Assembly: GCF_001983165.1 (NCBI RefSeq)
Contig: NZ_MNPU01000009.1
Span: forward strand, 95,534 to 159,533
DNA: 64,000 nt
DNA from: Pseudomonas gessardii
GTDB taxonomy: Bacteria > Pseudomonadota > Gammaproteobacteria > Pseudomonadales > Pseudomonadaceae
Direction: 5' to 3'
Shown here: positions 45,271 to 55,783 of the stretch, piece by piece
Numbering within the stretch: the stretch's first letter is position 1
How the letters are laid out: each line of letters starts with the position of its first letter
Program-made: the position numbers and the translations under genes
The notes under the pieces: generated by a model
Databases searched by the model: none
The model's input: the letters and a program-made list of their open reading frames with translations, nothing else
What the model was told of the DNA's origin: nothing

Positions 45271-46218
45271 ATGAAAGGTTCCCCCCCGTTGTTGTTGGCA
45301 GCCATGCTGAGTCTTCCCCTTGCGGCCCACGCTGCAGAGCCTGAGCAATGCAGCACCGTCAACTTCTCCGATGTCGGCTGGACCGATATCACCGTCACCA
45401 CCGCCGCCACCAGCGAAGTCCTCAAGGGCCTGGGCTACAAGCCCCGCACCACGATGATTTCCGTACCTGTGACCTACAAGTCCCTGGCCGATGGCAAGAA
45501 CATGGATATCTTCCTCGGCAACTGGATGCCGACCATGGAAAACGACATCAAGCAGTACCGTGATGCCGGCACCGTGGAAACCGTGCGCGCCAACCTGGAA
45601 AACGCCAAGTACACCCTGGCAGTGCCACAAGCGCTGTACGACAAGGGTTTGAAAGACTTCGCCGATATCGCCAAGTTCAAGAAGGAGCTGGGCGGCAAGA
45701 TCTATGGCATCGAGCCGGGCAACGACGGCAACCGTACGATCCAGAGCGTGATCGACAAGAATCAGTTCGGCTTGAAGGACGCCGGTTTCAAGGTGGTCGA
45801 GTCCAGCGAAGCCGGGATGCTCTCGCAAGTGGAACGTGCCACCAAACGGGACCAGGCCATTGTGTTCCTCGGCTGGGAGCCGCACCCGATGAACACCCGT
45901 TTCAAACTCAAGTACCTGACCGGCGGGGACACTTCATTCGGCCCCAACTACGGCCAGGCCACCATCTACACCAACACCCGCAAGGGCTACGTGCAGGAAT
46001 GCAGCAACGTCGGCCAACTGCTGAAAAACCTGTCGTTCACCCTGGACATGGAAAGCACCCTGATGGGCAACGTCCTCGACGACAAGATGAAGCCCGACGC
46101 CGCCGCCAAGGCCTGGCTGAAGAAGAACCCGCAAGTGCTCGACACCTGGCTCGCCGGGGTCACCACCGTTGATGGCCAACCAGGACTTGCCGCCGTGAAA
46201 GCCTACCTCGACAAGTAA
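45271..46218 (+). CDS. cbcX: Choline/betaine/carnitine ABC transporter binding protein CbcX
   Basis: 315 residues with a signal peptide (to about residue 21) and the OpuAC fold: VGWTDI near 36, FLGNWMP near 82, FLGWEPHPMN near 203 build the quaternary-ammonium aromatic box. Periplasmic partner of CbcW/CbcV. CAGGAG precedes the ATG. Close paralogue of CaiX. Confidence 0.94.
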   Translation: MKGSPPLLLAAMLSLPLAAHAAEPEQCSTVNFSDVGWTDITVTTAATSEVLKGLGYKPRTTMISVPVTYKSLADGKNMDIFLGNWMPTMENDIKQYRDAGTVETVRANLENAKYTLAVPQALYDKGLKDFADIAKFKKELGGKIYGIEPGNDGNRTIQSVIDKNQFGLKDAGFKVVESSEAGMLSQVERATKRDQAIVFLGWEPHPMNTRFKLKYLTGGDTSFGPNYGQATIYTNTRKGYVQECSNVGQLLKNLSFTLDMESTLMGNVLDDKMKPDAAAKAWLKKNPQVLDTWLAGVTTVDGQPGLAAVKAYLDK

Positions 46219-46285
46219 CCGCTGACCCTGGGCCGGCGTGCCGGCCCGGGATGTTTTCCCTCTTCGCATGTGGACATTCACTACC

Positions 46286-47131
46286 ATGCTGACTGAACAG
46301 AAAATCCCCCTAGGCCAGTACATCGCTGCCTTCGTCGAATGGTTGACGCAGAATGGCGCCGATTATTTCGACGCGATCGCATCGACACTGGAAACGATGA
46401 TCCATGGCGTGACGTTTGCGCTGACCTGGTTCAATCCGCTGGCATTGATCGGTCTGATTGCGCTGCTTGCTCACTTCATTCAACGTAAATGGGGGCTGAC
46501 TGTTTTTGTGATTGCCTCCTTCCTGCTGATCCTCAACCTGGGGTACTGGCAAGAAACCATGGAGACCCTGGCGCAGGTGCTGTTCGCCACCCTGGTCTGC
46601 GTGGTGATCGGTGTGCCGCTGGGCATTGTTGCCGCGCACAAACCGATGTTCTACACCATGATGCGGCCGGTGCTCGATCTGATGCAGACCGTGCCGACCT
46701 TCGTCTACCTGATCCCGACCCTGACCCTCTTCGGGCTGGGTGTGGTGCCCGGCCTGATCTCCACGGTGGTGTTCGCGATTGCCGCGCCGATCCGCCTGAC
46801 CTACCTGGGCATCCGCGATGTACCGCAAGAGTTGATGGATGCCGGCAAGGCCTTTGGCTGCTCGCGCCGCCAACTGCTCTCGCGCATCGAACTGCCCCAC
46901 GCCATGCCGAGCATCGCTGCCGGCATTACCCAATGCATCATGCTGTCGTTGTCGATGGTGGTGATCGCGGCCCTGGTGGGCGCCGATGGCCTGGGCAAAC
47001 CCGTGGTCAACGCGCTGAACACCGCTGACATCGCCCTGGGCTTTGAAGCCGGCCTGGCGATTGTGCTGCTGGCCATCATGCTCGACCGCATTTGCAAACA
47101 ACCCGACGCCAAAGTAGGGGGTGATGCATGA
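46286..47131 (+). CDS. cbcW: Choline/betaine/carnitine ABC transporter permease CbcW
   Basis: 281-residue inner-membrane permease with about six helices and the EAA loop (DVPQELMDAGKAFGCSRRQLL near 185) that docks with CbcV. The start is set at 46286 to begin LTEQKIPLGQYI; an in-frame ATG at 46268 is possible and neither has a strong ribosome site. The stop overlaps the cbcV ATG. Confidence 0.93.
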   Translation: MLTEQKIPLGQYIAAFVEWLTQNGADYFDAIASTLETMIHGVTFALTWFNPLALIGLIALLAHFIQRKWGLTVFVIASFLLILNLGYWQETMETLAQVLFATLVCVVIGVPLGIVAAHKPMFYTMMRPVLDLMQTVPTFVYLIPTLTLFGLGVVPGLISTVVFAIAAPIRLTYLGIRDVPQELMDAGKAFGCSRRQLLSRIELPHAMPSIAAGITQCIMLSLSMVVIAALVGADGLGKPVVNALNTADIALGFEAGLAIVLLAIMLDRICKQPDAKVGGDA

Positions 47132-48306
47132 GCATTATCCGATTCGACAATGTCGATGTGATCTTCTCCAAAGACCCACGCGAAGCCCTCAAGCTGCTGG
47201 ACGAGGGCATGCACCGCAACGAAATCCTGAAAAAGACCGGGCAGATCGTCGGTGTGGAAAAGGCCAGCCTGGATATCGAGAAAGGCGAGATCTGCGTGCT
47301 GATGGGCCTGTCCGGCTCCGGCAAGTCGAGCCTGTTGCGCTGTATCAATGGGCTTAACACCGTGAGCCGTGGCCAGTTGTTTGTCGAGCATGAAGGTCGG
47401 CAAATCGACATTGCTTCGTGCACCCCGGCAGAGTTGAAAATGATGCGCACCCAGCGCATCGCCATGGTGTTCCAGAAGTTCGCCCTGATGCCCTGGCTGA
47501 CGGTGCGGGAAAACATCAGCTTTGGCCTGGAGATGCAGGGCCGCCCCGAAAAGGAACGGCGCAAGCTGGTAGACGAGAAGCTGGAGCTGGTGGGCCTGAC
47601 CCAATGGCGCAACAAGAAGCCCGACGAGCTCTCGGGCGGCATGCAACAGCGTGTCGGCCTGGCCCGCGCCCTGGCGATGGACGCCGATATCCTGCTGATG
47701 GATGAACCCTTCTCCGCCCTCGACCCCCTGATCCGCCAAGGCCTGCAGGATGAGTTGCTGGAGCTGCAACGCAAGCTGAGCAAGACCATTGTGTTCGTCA
47801 GCCACGACCTGGATGAAGCGCTCAAGCTCGGTAGCCGTATCGCGATCATGAAGGACGGCAAGATCATCCAGTACAGCGTGCCGGAAGAAATTGTGCTGAA
47901 CCCGGCGGATGACTATGTGCGCACCTTCGTCGCCCATACCAACCCGCTGAACGTGTTGTGCGGCCGCAGCCTGATGCGCACCCTGGACAACTGCAAGCGG
48001 GTCAACGGCTCGGTGTGCCTGGACCCGGGCGGCGACTCGTGGCTGGATCTGGCCGAAGGCAACACCATCCAGGGCGCGCGGCAAAATGGCGTGGCGATGA
48101 ACCTGCAGAACTGGGCACCGGGGCAAGCCGTGGAAGGCCTGGGGCGGCTGCCGACCTTGGTGGACTCCAATATCGGCATGCGCGATGCATTGCAGATTCG
48201 CTACCAGACCGGCAACAAGCTGGTGCTGCACGACAACAACAAGGTGGTGGGGATTCTGGGGGACAGCGAGCTGTACCACGCCCTGCTGGGCAAGAACCTG
48301 GGCTAA
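47128..48306 (+). CDS. cbcV: Choline/betaine/carnitine ABC transporter ATPase CbcV
   Basis: 392 residues. ProV-type ATPase: Walker A GLSGSGKSS near 66, signature LSGGMQQRVGLARAL near 170, Walker B DILLMDEPFSALDP near 190, and a C-terminal CBS-like regulatory part (to 392). It powers uptake through CbcW for CbcX and probably CaiX. Overlaps cbcW by 4 nt. A REPIN follows. Confidence 0.95.
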   Translation: MSIIRFDNVDVIFSKDPREALKLLDEGMHRNEILKKTGQIVGVEKASLDIEKGEICVLMGLSGSGKSSLLRCINGLNTVSRGQLFVEHEGRQIDIASCTPAELKMMRTQRIAMVFQKFALMPWLTVRENISFGLEMQGRPEKERRKLVDEKLELVGLTQWRNKKPDELSGGMQQRVGLARALAMDADILLMDEPFSALDPLIRQGLQDELLELQRKLSKTIVFVSHDLDEALKLGSRIAIMKDGKIIQYSVPEEIVLNPADDYVRTFVAHTNPLNVLCGRSLMRTLDNCKRVNGSVCLDPGGDSWLDLAEGNTIQGARQNGVAMNLQNWAPGQAVEGLGRLPTLVDSNIGMRDALQIRYQTGNKLVLHDNNKVVGILGDSELYHALLGKNLG

Positions 48307-48310
48307 GACT

Positions 48311-48418
48311 GATCGTTCCCACGCTCTGCGTGGGAATGCAGCCCTGGACGCTCTGCGTCCCAAAGCGTGACGCGGAGCGTCACAGGAGGCGTTCCCACGC
48401 GGAGCGTGGGAACGATCA
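48311..48418 (+). repeat. REPIN (family B) between cbcV and betT
   Basis: Inverted GATCGTTCCCACGCTCTGCG and its partner, with GTGACGCGGAGCGTCAC inside. It lies between convergent genes and could end both transcripts. Confidence 0.9.
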
Positions 48419-48425
48419 TTCACTG

Positions 48426-50420
48426 TCAGCTATAGACACGGCCAAGGAGCTGCCGATGGCTTTCAAACTGATCGAGCACATCCCGGGTGATCTGCTCCTG
48501 GGTGAAGCCCATCAGGTCATATTCCTGACCGCCGTTGTGCAGGTAGACCTCAGCGCGGTAGTAGCGCGCACGCTCCTCCTCGGCCTCGATCGACTCGCTC
48601 GGCGCCGCCAGGTAGCCATCCAGGCTTACCTCGTAGACAAACGGGTTGCCTTCCATCTCGATCCGCACGCCAATGCAGCGCTTGGATTTACCCAGCAGCG
48701 TCTGCACATCCAGCCCTTGGGCGCGCAATGCCACGGCCGCTTCTTCCAGCGCCGGGGTGACTTTCTTGTCCATAAAGCGCTGTACCACGGCCTGGCTCGG
48801 TTGCAGGTCCTGGGCGCTCAGGCGCTCGCTGAAACCGCGACGGCCACGTTCGGCCAATTGCGCCTGCTCCTGTTCGATGGCCACATCCTGGCGCATGGCC
48901 TTGTGCAAACCGAACATAAAGAAGATCAGCACCACCGAGAACGGCAGGCCCGCCAGTACCACCATGGTCTGCATCGCCTCAAAGTTGCCGGCAAACAGCA
49001 AGCCGATGGTCACCAGGGTGATCACCGCCGACCAGAAGATCCGCAGCCAGTGCGGCGCATCTTCATCCACATTGCCACCTTTGCACGACAGGTTGGCCAT
49101 CATCACCGCGCCGGAATCCGCCGGCGTCAAAAACAGCACAAAGCCGACAAAGATCGACACGCCGATCACCACTTTCGACGCCGGGTAGTACTCCAGCAAC
49201 TGGTAGATCGCCATGGAGGGCTGCTCCAGCGCGGTCTTGCCCAGCTCCACGGCGCCATGGTTGAGCACCAGGTCCAGGGCCGAATTACCGAAGATCGACA
49301 GCCACGCCAGGGTAAAGCCCAACGGGATCAGCAGCACGCCCGCTACCAGTTCACGCACGGTACGGCCCCGGGAAATACGCGCGATAAACATGCCCACAAA
49401 TGGCGCCCAGGAAATCCACCAGGCCCAGTAGAACAGGGTCCACAGGCCCATCCAGCGCTCGGACTTCTCGCCATCGCCTTCGTACACGTACAGGTCGAAG
49501 GTCTTGAGTACCAGGCCGTTCATGTAGTCGCCGATGTTCTGCACAAAGCCGTTGAGCAGGTGCAAGGTCGGGCCAAACAGCAGCACGAAAATCAGCAGGC
49601 CGCTGAACAGCACGATGTTGAGGTTGGACAGGCGGCGAATGCCGTTCTCCACGCCCGACACAGCGGCGATGGTCGCCACGGTGCTCATCACGATGATCAC
49701 AATCAGCAGGTTGGTGTTGCTGTGCTCCATGCCGAACAGGTTTTCCAGCCCGGACGACACTTGCATCGAACCAATCCCCAGGTTCGTCACCAGGCCCAGC
49801 AGGGTCACGAACATGCCGAAGCCGTCCACCGCGTGACCGGCCGCGCCTTTGACCCAACGCTCGCCCATCAGCGGGTACAGGGCCGAGCGCAGGGCCAGCG
49901 GCTGGTTATGCCGGTAGGCGAAGTACGCCACGGCCAGGCCGACCAGCGCATAGATCGCCCAGCCATGCAGGCCCCAGTGCAGGAAGGTCAGCTGCAACGC
50001 CTGGCGCGCGGCCATCTGGGTAGCGGCGGCGCCTTCAGGCGGGTTGAAGTAGTGGTCCAGCGGTTCGGACGCGCCGAAGTACAGCAACGAGATGCCGATG
50101 CCCGAGGAAAACAACATGCCGGCCCAGGCGCCGTAGCTGAAGTCCGGGGTATCGGCCTTGCTGCCCAGCTTCAATTTGCCGTAGGACGAAAACGCCAGCC
50201 CCACCACGAATACCAGGTAGGCGGCGATGACCACCATGTAGTACCAGCCAAAGCTTTTCGAGAGCCAGGTCTGGGCGACTCCCAGCATTCTGCCGGCCTC
50301 TTGCGGGGCGATGATCAGAATGGCGGTCAACAGCAGGATCAGCGCGGTGGAGGTGTAGAACACCCAACCGTTGACCCGCACCTTTTCCGGTGGGGTCTTT
50401 ATAAGAGAGGCAGAACTCAT
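48426..50420 (-). CDS. betT: BCCT choline transporter BetT
   Basis: 664 residues with twelve membrane helices. BCCT signature WISWAPFVGMFIARISRGRTVRE near 345 and the GWAIYALVGLAVAYFAYRHNQPL segment near 150. The long cytoplasmic C-terminal tail (about 515-664) is typical of BetT, where it senses osmotic state. High-capacity choline uptake for BetA/BetB. Divergent from betI across the BetI palindrome. Confidence 0.95.
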   Translation of the reverse strand: MSSASLIKTPPEKVRVNGWVFYTSTALILLLTAILIIAPQEAGRMLGVAQTWLSKSFGWYYMVVIAAYLVFVVGLAFSSYGKLKLGSKADTPDFSYGAWAGMLFSSGIGISLLYFGASEPLDHYFNPPEGAAATQMAARQALQLTFLHWGLHGWAIYALVGLAVAYFAYRHNQPLALRSALYPLMGERWVKGAAGHAVDGFGMFVTLLGLVTNLGIGSMQVSSGLENLFGMEHSNTNLLIVIIVMSTVATIAAVSGVENGIRRLSNLNIVLFSGLLIFVLLFGPTLHLLNGFVQNIGDYMNGLVLKTFDLYVYEGDGEKSERWMGLWTLFYWAWWISWAPFVGMFIARISRGRTVRELVAGVLLIPLGFTLAWLSIFGNSALDLVLNHGAVELGKTALEQPSMAIYQLLEYYPASKVVIGVSIFVGFVLFLTPADSGAVMMANLSCKGGNVDEDAPHWLRIFWSAVITLVTIGLLFAGNFEAMQTMVVLAGLPFSVVLIFFMFGLHKAMRQDVAIEQEQAQLAERGRRGFSERLSAQDLQPSQAVVQRFMDKKVTPALEEAAVALRAQGLDVQTLLGKSKRCIGVRIEMEGNPFVYEVSLDGYLAAPSESIEAEEERARYYRAEVYLHNGGQEYDLMGFTQEQITRDVLDQFESHRQLLGRVYS

Positions 50421-50741
50421 GGCACAGAGGCTCCGGGCAGTGCGAGAGGGGACACAAGGCAGCGCTTGACCCGCGCCATCGATTTTTCGGCAGTCGACGG
50501 ACGGGTGTTATAAAGACATCCCGAAAATCCCCGCACCCCAGCGACGCGCTGTCATGGGCTGTTTCAAGGGTTTTTATGGATGTCAGATGTGCCTGCCGCC
50601 ATGTAGGAAATACCTGTAGGCAGCGACCATTTGCCGCAGATCTTATTCTTTGTTGATTGAACGTTCAATCAAAACAAAATAGACTGGCCCTCAAGCCGAC
50701 GAGCGTTTACGCCCGTCGGCAGGCCTAAGGAGAGGTGCTAC
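50421..50741. promoter_or_regulatory. betT-betI divergent control region
   Basis: 321 bp without a gene. The perfect BetI palindrome lies 70 nt before betI. The remainder is ordinary intergenic sequence without a repeat or hairpin that I can support. Confidence 0.6.
50653..50672. promoter_or_regulatory. BetI operator (perfect 20-bp palindrome)
   Basis: TTGATTGAACGTTCAATCAA is perfectly palindromic, of the kind TetR-type BetI proteins bind, and lies between betT and betI where BetI is known to act. Choline relieves repression in this family. Confidence 0.85.
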
Positions 50742-51335
50742 ATGCCCAAGGTCGGTATGCAACCCATACGCCGCCAGCAGTTGATCGAAGCCACATTGAC
50801 GGCCATCGATCAGGTCGGGATGGGGGATGCCAGCATTGCGCTGATCGCCCGTCTGGCCGGTGTCTCGAACGGCATCATCAGTCACTACTTTCAGGACAAG
50901 AATGGCCTGATCGCCGCCACGATGCGGTACCTGATGAATGTGCTGATCGAGAACGTCCATGAACGCCGGCAGGCCTTGAAGGAAGACAGCCCACGGGCCC
51001 ACCTTCAAGTGATTATCGGCGGCAACTTCGACGCCAGCCAGGTCAATGGCCCGGCAATGAAAACCTGGCTGGCCTTCTGGGCCACCAGCATGCACCACCC
51101 GTCTTTGCACAGGTTGCAGCGGATCAACGATCACCGCCTGTATTCCAACCTGTGCTGCCAGTTCCGCCGTGTGCTGCCGCTGGAAGATGCACGCAGCGCA
51201 GCCCGAGGCCTGGCGGCCCTGATCGACGGCTTGTGGTTGCGCGGCGCCCTGTCGGGAGACGCTTTCGACACGGAGCAGGCGCAACGGATCGCTTACGAAT
51301 ACATGGATTTCCAATTGGCCAAGCAGGTGAGTTAG
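50742..51335 (+). CDS. betI: Choline-responsive repressor BetI
   Basis: 197-residue TetR-family repressor. N-terminal helix-turn-helix ([27 protein letters not shown]; landmarks at residues 29-55) and a ligand domain with [10 protein letters not shown] near 110. It represses betT and betI-betB-betA in the absence of choline. AGGAG upstream of the ATG. Confidence 0.95.
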   Translation: MPKVGMQPIRRQQLIEATLTAIDQVGMGDASIALIARLAGVSNGIISHYFQDKNGLIAATMRYLMNVLIENVHERRQALKEDSPRAHLQVIIGGNFDASQVNGPAMKTWLAFWATSMHHPSLHRLQRINDHRLYSNLCCQFRRVLPLEDARSAARGLAALIDGLWLRGALSGDAFDTEQAQRIAYEYMDFQLAKQVS

Positions 51336-51429
51336 AGCACACATAAACGCTCAACCCCTGAACGGCTACTGAGCGGGCTACGCCCCTTCAGTGGTTAACG
51401 CCAACCACTTATGCACTTGCGAGGACTTT

Positions 51430-52902
51430 ATGGCCCGTTTCGACCTGCAAAAACTCTACATTGACGGCCGCTACAGCGACGCTGGCAGCGATGCCACCTT
51501 CGAGGCCATCAACCCGGCTAACGGTGAAGTTCTCGCCAATGTGCAACGCGCTACTTTTGAAGACGTTGAGCGTGCCGTGGTCAGCGCCGAAAAAGGCCAG
51601 AAAATCTGGGCCGCGATGACCGCCATGGAGCGTTCGCGCATCCTGCGTCGCGCCGTGGAAATCCTGCGCGAGCGCAACGATGAACTGGCCGCCCTGGAAA
51701 CCCTGGACACCGGTAAATCCTTCTCCGAAACCAAGTACGTCGACATCGTCACCGGTGCCGACGTGCTGGAATACTACGCCGGCCTGGTGCCCGCCATCGA
51801 AGGCGAGCAGATTCCGCTGCGCACCACCTCGTTCGTCTACACCCGCCGCGAGCCGCTGGGTGTGGTCGCCGGTATCGGCGCGTGGAACTACCCGATCCAG
51901 ATCGCCCTGTGGAAGTCCGCTCCAGCCCTGGCTGCCGGCAACGCCATGATCTTCAAGCCAAGTGAAGTGACGTCGCTGACCACCCTGAAACTGGCCGAGA
52001 TCTACACCGAAGCCGGCGTACCGGATGGTGTGTTCAACGTCCTGACCGGCAGCGGTCGTGAAGTCGGCACCTGGCTGACCGAGCACCCACGCATCGAGAA
52101 AATCTCCTTCACCGGCGGCACCGACACCGGCAAGAAGGTCATGGCCAGCGCTTCGAGCTCCTCGCTCAAAGACGTGACCATGGAACTGGGCGGCAAGTCC
52201 CCGCTGATCATTTTCGACGACGCCGACCTGGATCGCGCCGCCGACACCGCGATGATGGCCAACTTCTACAGCTCCGGCCAGGTCTGCACCAACGGCACCC
52301 GTGTGTTTATTCCAAAGCACTTGCAGGCCGCCTTTGAAGCCAAGATCGTCGAGCGTGTTGCGCGCATCCGCGTCGGCAACCCAGAAGACGAAAACACCAA
52401 CTTCGGCCCACTGGTCAGCTTCGCCCACATGGAAAGCGTGCTCGGCTACATCGCCAAGGGCAAGGAAGAAGGCGCACGCCTGCTGTGTGGCGGCGACCGC
52501 CTGACCACTGGCGACTTCGCCAAGGGCGCGTTCGTGGCACCGACGGTGTTCACTGACTGCACCGACGAAATGACCATCGTGCGTGAAGAAATCTTTGGCC
52601 CGGTGATGAGCATCCTCACCTACGAGACTGAAGAAGAAGTGATCCGTCGCGCCAACGACACCGACTTCGGCCTGGCCGCGGGCCTGGTCACCAAGGATCT
52701 GAACCGCGCCCACCGCGTGATTCACCAGCTCGAAGCGGGTATCTGCTGGATCAACGCCTGGGGCGAGTCCGACGCCAAGATGCCAGTGGGCGGCTACAAG
52801 CAGTCGGGTGTGGGCCGTGAAAACGGCATCAGTTCGCTGAACAACTTCACCCGCATCAAATCGGTACAGGTTGAGCTGGGCGACTACGCCTCGGTGTTCT
52901 AA
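51430..52902 (+). CDS. betB: Betaine aldehyde dehydrogenase
   Basis: 490 residues, standard length. NAD-binding [10 protein letters not shown] near 175, catalytic Glu in MELGGKSPL near 252, catalytic Cys in [14 protein letters not shown] near 286. Oxidises betaine aldehyde to glycine betaine. GAGG before the ATG. Follows betI by about 95 nt; a REP pair separates it from betA. Confidence 0.96.
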   Translation: MARFDLQKLYIDGRYSDAGSDATFEAINPANGEVLANVQRATFEDVERAVVSAEKGQKIWAAMTAMERSRILRRAVEILRERNDELAALETLDTGKSFSETKYVDIVTGADVLEYYAGLVPAIEGEQIPLRTTSFVYTRREPLGVVAGIGAWNYPIQIALWKSAPALAAGNAMIFKPSEVTSLTTLKLAEIYTEAGVPDGVFNVLTGSGREVGTWLTEHPRIEKISFTGGTDTGKKVMASASSSSLKDVTMELGGKSPLIIFDDADLDRAADTAMMANFYSSGQVCTNGTRVFIPKHLQAAFEAKIVERVARIRVGNPEDENTNFGPLVSFAHMESVLGYIAKGKEEGARLLCGGDRLTTGDFAKGAFVAPTVFTDCTDEMTIVREEIFGPVMSILTYETEEEVIRRANDTDFGLAAGLVTKDLNRAHRVIHQLEAGICWINAWGESDAKMPVGGYKQSGVGRENGISSLNNFTRIKSVQVELGDYASVF

Positions 52903-52932
52903 ACCCGGGTTCTGTATTGCCTGCGGGGCCGC

Positions 52933-52999
52933 CATCGCAGGCAAGCCAGCTCCCACATTGGAATGCGTTCCCCTGTGGGAGCGGGCTTGCCCGCGATGG
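52933..52999 (+). repeat. REP pair (family A) between betB and betA
   Basis: CATCGCAGGCAAGCCAGCTC and inverted GAGCGGGCTTGCCCGCGATG. The two arms are different subtypes (CTGGCTTGCC and CGGGCTTGCC). Confidence 0.88.
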
Positions 53000-53034
53000 G
53001 CCCCGACCTGACCAACTCCAAAGAGGGTGCATTT

Positions 53035-54735
53035 ATGTCCCAAGAATACGACTACATCATTGTGGGTGCCGGCTCCGCCGGTAACACCCTGGCGACCCGT
53101 CTGACCGAAGACGAAGGCGTCACCGTTTTGCTGCTGGAAGCCGGCGGCCCGGACTACCGTTTCGATTTCCGTACCCAGATGCCAGCCGCCCTGGCGTTCC
53201 CGCTGCAAGGCCGCCGCTACAACTGGGCCTACGAAACCGATCCAGAGCCACATATGGACGGCCGCCGCATGGAATGTGGGCGCGGCAAGGGCCTGGGCGG
53301 CTCGTCGCTGATCAACGGCATGTGCTACATCCGTGGCAACGCCATGGACTATGACAACTGGTCGAAACTGCCAGGCCTGGAAAACTGGAGCTACCTCGAC
53401 TGCCTGCCGTATTTCCGCAAGGCCGAAACCCGCGACATCGGCCCCAACGACTACCACGGTGGCGACGGCCCGGTCAGTGTGACCACGCCTAAAGCCGGGA
53501 ATAACCCGCTGTTCCACGCCATGGTTGAAGCCGGCGTGCAGGCCGGTTACCCACGCACCGAAGACTTGAACGGCTACCAGCAGGAAGGCTTCGGCCCGAT
53601 GGACCGTACTGTGACGCCCAAAGGCCGTCGCGCCAGTACCGCCCGTGGCTACCTGGACACCGCCAAACAGCGCTCCACGCTGACCATCGTCACCCATGCC
53701 CTCAGCGACAAAGTGCTGTTTGAAGGCAAGCGCGCAGTCGGCGTGCGTTACCTGATCGGCGCTGCCGAAGAGCGCGTTGAAGCCCGTGCTCGCAAGGAAG
53801 TCATCGTCTGCAGCGGCGCCATTGGTTCGCCGCAACTGCTGCAACGTTCCGGTGTGGGCCCGGCCAAACTCCTGGAAAGCCTCGACATCCCGGTGGTCCA
53901 CGACCTGCCGGGCGTCGGTGAAAACCTGCAGGACCACCTGGAACTGTACCTGCAATACGCCTGCACCCAGCCGGTCTCGCTGTACCCGTCGCTGCTCTGG
54001 TACAACCAGCCGGCCATTGGTGCCGAATGGCTGTTCAACGGCACCGGCATCGGCGCCAGCAACCAGTTCGAGGCGGGCGGTTTTATCCGTACCCGTGAAG
54101 AGTTCGAGTGGCCGAACATCCAGTATCACTTCCTGCCGGTCGCGATTAACTACAACGGCAGCAACGGTGTAAAAGAGCACGGTTTCCAGGCGCACATGGG
54201 CTCCATGCGCTCGCCGAGCCGTGGCCGCATCCAGCTGAAGTCGAAGAACCCACGGGACTACCCGAGCATCCTCTTCAACTACATGGCCACCGAGCAGGAC
54301 TGGCAGGAATTTCGCGATGGCATCCGCCTGACCCGTGAAATCATGCAGCAGCCGGCACTGGACCCCTACCGTGGCCGCGAGATCAGCCCGGGCATCGAGG
54401 TGCAAACCGACGAGCAACTGGACAAGTTCATCCGCGAGCACGCCGAAACCGCGTTCCACCCGTCCTGCTCGTGCAAGATGGGCACCGACGAAATGGCGGT
54501 GGTCGATGGCGAAGGCCGCGTGCATGGCATGCAGGGCCTGCGGGTGGTCGATGCGTCGATCATGCCGATCATCACCACCGGCAACCTGAACGCGCCCACC
54601 ATCATGATCGCCGAGAAAATCGCCGACAAGATGCGTGGCCGCCAGTTGCCGCGCAGCACCGCGGACTACTACGTGGCTGGCGATGCGCCGGTGCGTGGCA
54701 AGCCGTTGCGTGAAGTGGGTCCTACCGCGCAGTAA
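53035..54735 (+). CDS. betA: Choline dehydrogenase
   Basis: 566-residue GMC flavoprotein. FAD-binding [17 protein letters not shown] near 6-22, GMC signature 1 ([15 protein letters not shown] near 84), and C-terminal [15 protein letters not shown] with the preceding CSCKMG and FHPS region holding the active His. Oxidises choline to betaine aldehyde at the membrane. GAGG upstream of the ATG at 53035. Confidence 0.96.
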   Translation: MSQEYDYIIVGAGSAGNTLATRLTEDEGVTVLLLEAGGPDYRFDFRTQMPAALAFPLQGRRYNWAYETDPEPHMDGRRMECGRGKGLGGSSLINGMCYIRGNAMDYDNWSKLPGLENWSYLDCLPYFRKAETRDIGPNDYHGGDGPVSVTTPKAGNNPLFHAMVEAGVQAGYPRTEDLNGYQQEGFGPMDRTVTPKGRRASTARGYLDTAKQRSTLTIVTHALSDKVLFEGKRAVGVRYLIGAAEERVEARARKEVIVCSGAIGSPQLLQRSGVGPAKLLESLDIPVVHDLPGVGENLQDHLELYLQYACTQPVSLYPSLLWYNQPAIGAEWLFNGTGIGASNQFEAGGFIRTREEFEWPNIQYHFLPVAINYNGSNGVKEHGFQAHMGSMRSPSRGRIQLKSKNPRDYPSILFNYMATEQDWQEFRDGIRLTREIMQQPALDPYRGREISPGIEVQTDEQLDKFIREHAETAFHPSCSCKMGTDEMAVVDGEGRVHGMQGLRVVDASIMPIITTGNLNAPTIMIAEKIADKMRGRQLPRSTADYYVAGDAPVRGKPLREVGPTAQ

Positions 54736-54754
54736 CCGTTACACCGCGGCGCTC

Positions 54755-54830
54755 CTATCGCAGGCAAGCCAGCTCCCACATTTGAATGTATTCACACAGC
54801 AAAATGTGGGACGGGGCTTGCTCCCGATAA
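54755..54830 (+). repeat. REP pair (family A), right arm degenerate
   Basis: TATCGCAGGCAAGCCAGCTC pairs with an altered right arm (TGTGGGACGGGGCTTGCTCC). It follows betA. Confidence 0.8.
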
Positions 54831-54981
54831 GGCCCGACCAGCCAACACACATCTTCCCAGACTCTTCCTACACCGCCCCGCCCTTGATCCCACCCCCCGC
54901 GCCGGCCTAATCTAGCCCCTCGCGCAAACGTTTCACCTTCCTACCGACACGCCGGCTTCTGCCTGGCCACGAGGCTTTCTC

Positions 54982-55677
54982 ATGTTTGATGTCGTTTCTT
55001 CGAGCAAATGGCCTACCGGCTTCCTGATCAATCCAAACGTTGAACCGCTGGATCCAAAATGGCTGAAGGAATTCAGCAAGATCCCGGCCGCGGCCGTCAG
55101 CGATTGCCTGGGCCGTAACGTCGGTGGCCTGGGCCTGAAGGCCTTCCACGGCAATGCACCGATGCTCGGCAGCGCCCTGACCGTGCGGGTGCGCCCCGGT
55201 GACAACCTGATGATTCTCAAAGCCATGCAGATGGCCCGCCCGGGCGATGTGCTGGTGATCGACGGCAGCGCCGACCTGACCCGCGCCGTGTTCGGCGGCA
55301 TCATGCGCGCCATGGCCCTGAAGGCCGGCATTGTGGGCGTGGTGATCAACGGCGCCCTGCGCGACCTCGACGAATGGCAGACCGGCGAACTGCCGGCCTA
55401 CGCCATCGGCGGCGTGCATCGTGGCCCGAGCACGGACGGCGGTGGCGAGATCAACGTGCCGATCTCCTGCGCCGGCATGCTGGTTGCCCCTGGCGACCTG
55501 ATGATCGGCGATGGTGACGGCGTGGTCGCCGCTTCGCGCAGCGAACTGCCGGAATTGCTGGTGCGCTGCCATGACCTGCTGGCCCGCGAGAAAGCCACAC
55601 TGGCCGCCATCGAAGCCGGCACCCTGGACCCTGATCGCTTTGACGCCATCCTGCGCGCCAAGGGTTGCCCGGTCTAA
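54982..55677 (+). CDS. RraA/HMG-aldolase-like protein
   Basis: 231 residues of the RraA-like family (AAVSDCLGRN near 36; GDVLVIDGSADLTRAVFGG near 88; substrate-pocket GVVINGALRDLDEW near 115). Members are either RNase E inhibitors or class II pyruvate aldolases (HMG/CHA aldolase); the conserved GxxxGxxRD-type step fits an aldolase. No protocatechuate genes are nearby, so the substrate is open. GAGGC upstream. It may belong with the following TldD/PmbA pair. Confidence 0.78.
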   Translation: MFDVVSSSKWPTGFLINPNVEPLDPKWLKEFSKIPAAAVSDCLGRNVGGLGLKAFHGNAPMLGSALTVRVRPGDNLMILKAMQMARPGDVLVIDGSADLTRAVFGGIMRAMALKAGIVGVVINGALRDLDEWQTGELPAYAIGGVHRGPSTDGGGEINVPISCAGMLVAPGDLMIGDGDGVVAASRSELPELLVRCHDLLAREKATLAAIEAGTLDPDRFDAILRAKGCPV

Positions 55678-55685
55678 AGCCAAAA

Positions 55686-55756
55686 GCATCGCGAGCAAGC
55701 CCGCTCCCACATTTGGAATGCGTTCCCCCTGTGGGAGCGGGCTTGCCCGCGATGGG
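55686..55756 (+). repeat. REP pair (family A) upstream of tldD-like gene
   Basis: CATCGCGAGCAAGCCCGCTC and inverted GAGCGGGCTTGCCCGCGATG. It ends 28 nt before the next start codon. Confidence 0.85.
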
Positions 55757-55783
55757 GCCCTCAAGGCCAACAAGGAGGTCCCC

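Noticed and set aside
47958..50513. 851-codon open frame antisense to betT
   Set aside because: It starts inside cbcV, crosses a REPIN and follows betT codon structure; no domain is recognisable.
51409..54525. 1038-codon open frame antisense to betB and betA
   Set aside because: Shadow of two firmly assigned genes; His/Gly/Val-rich composition is typical of antisense frames here.
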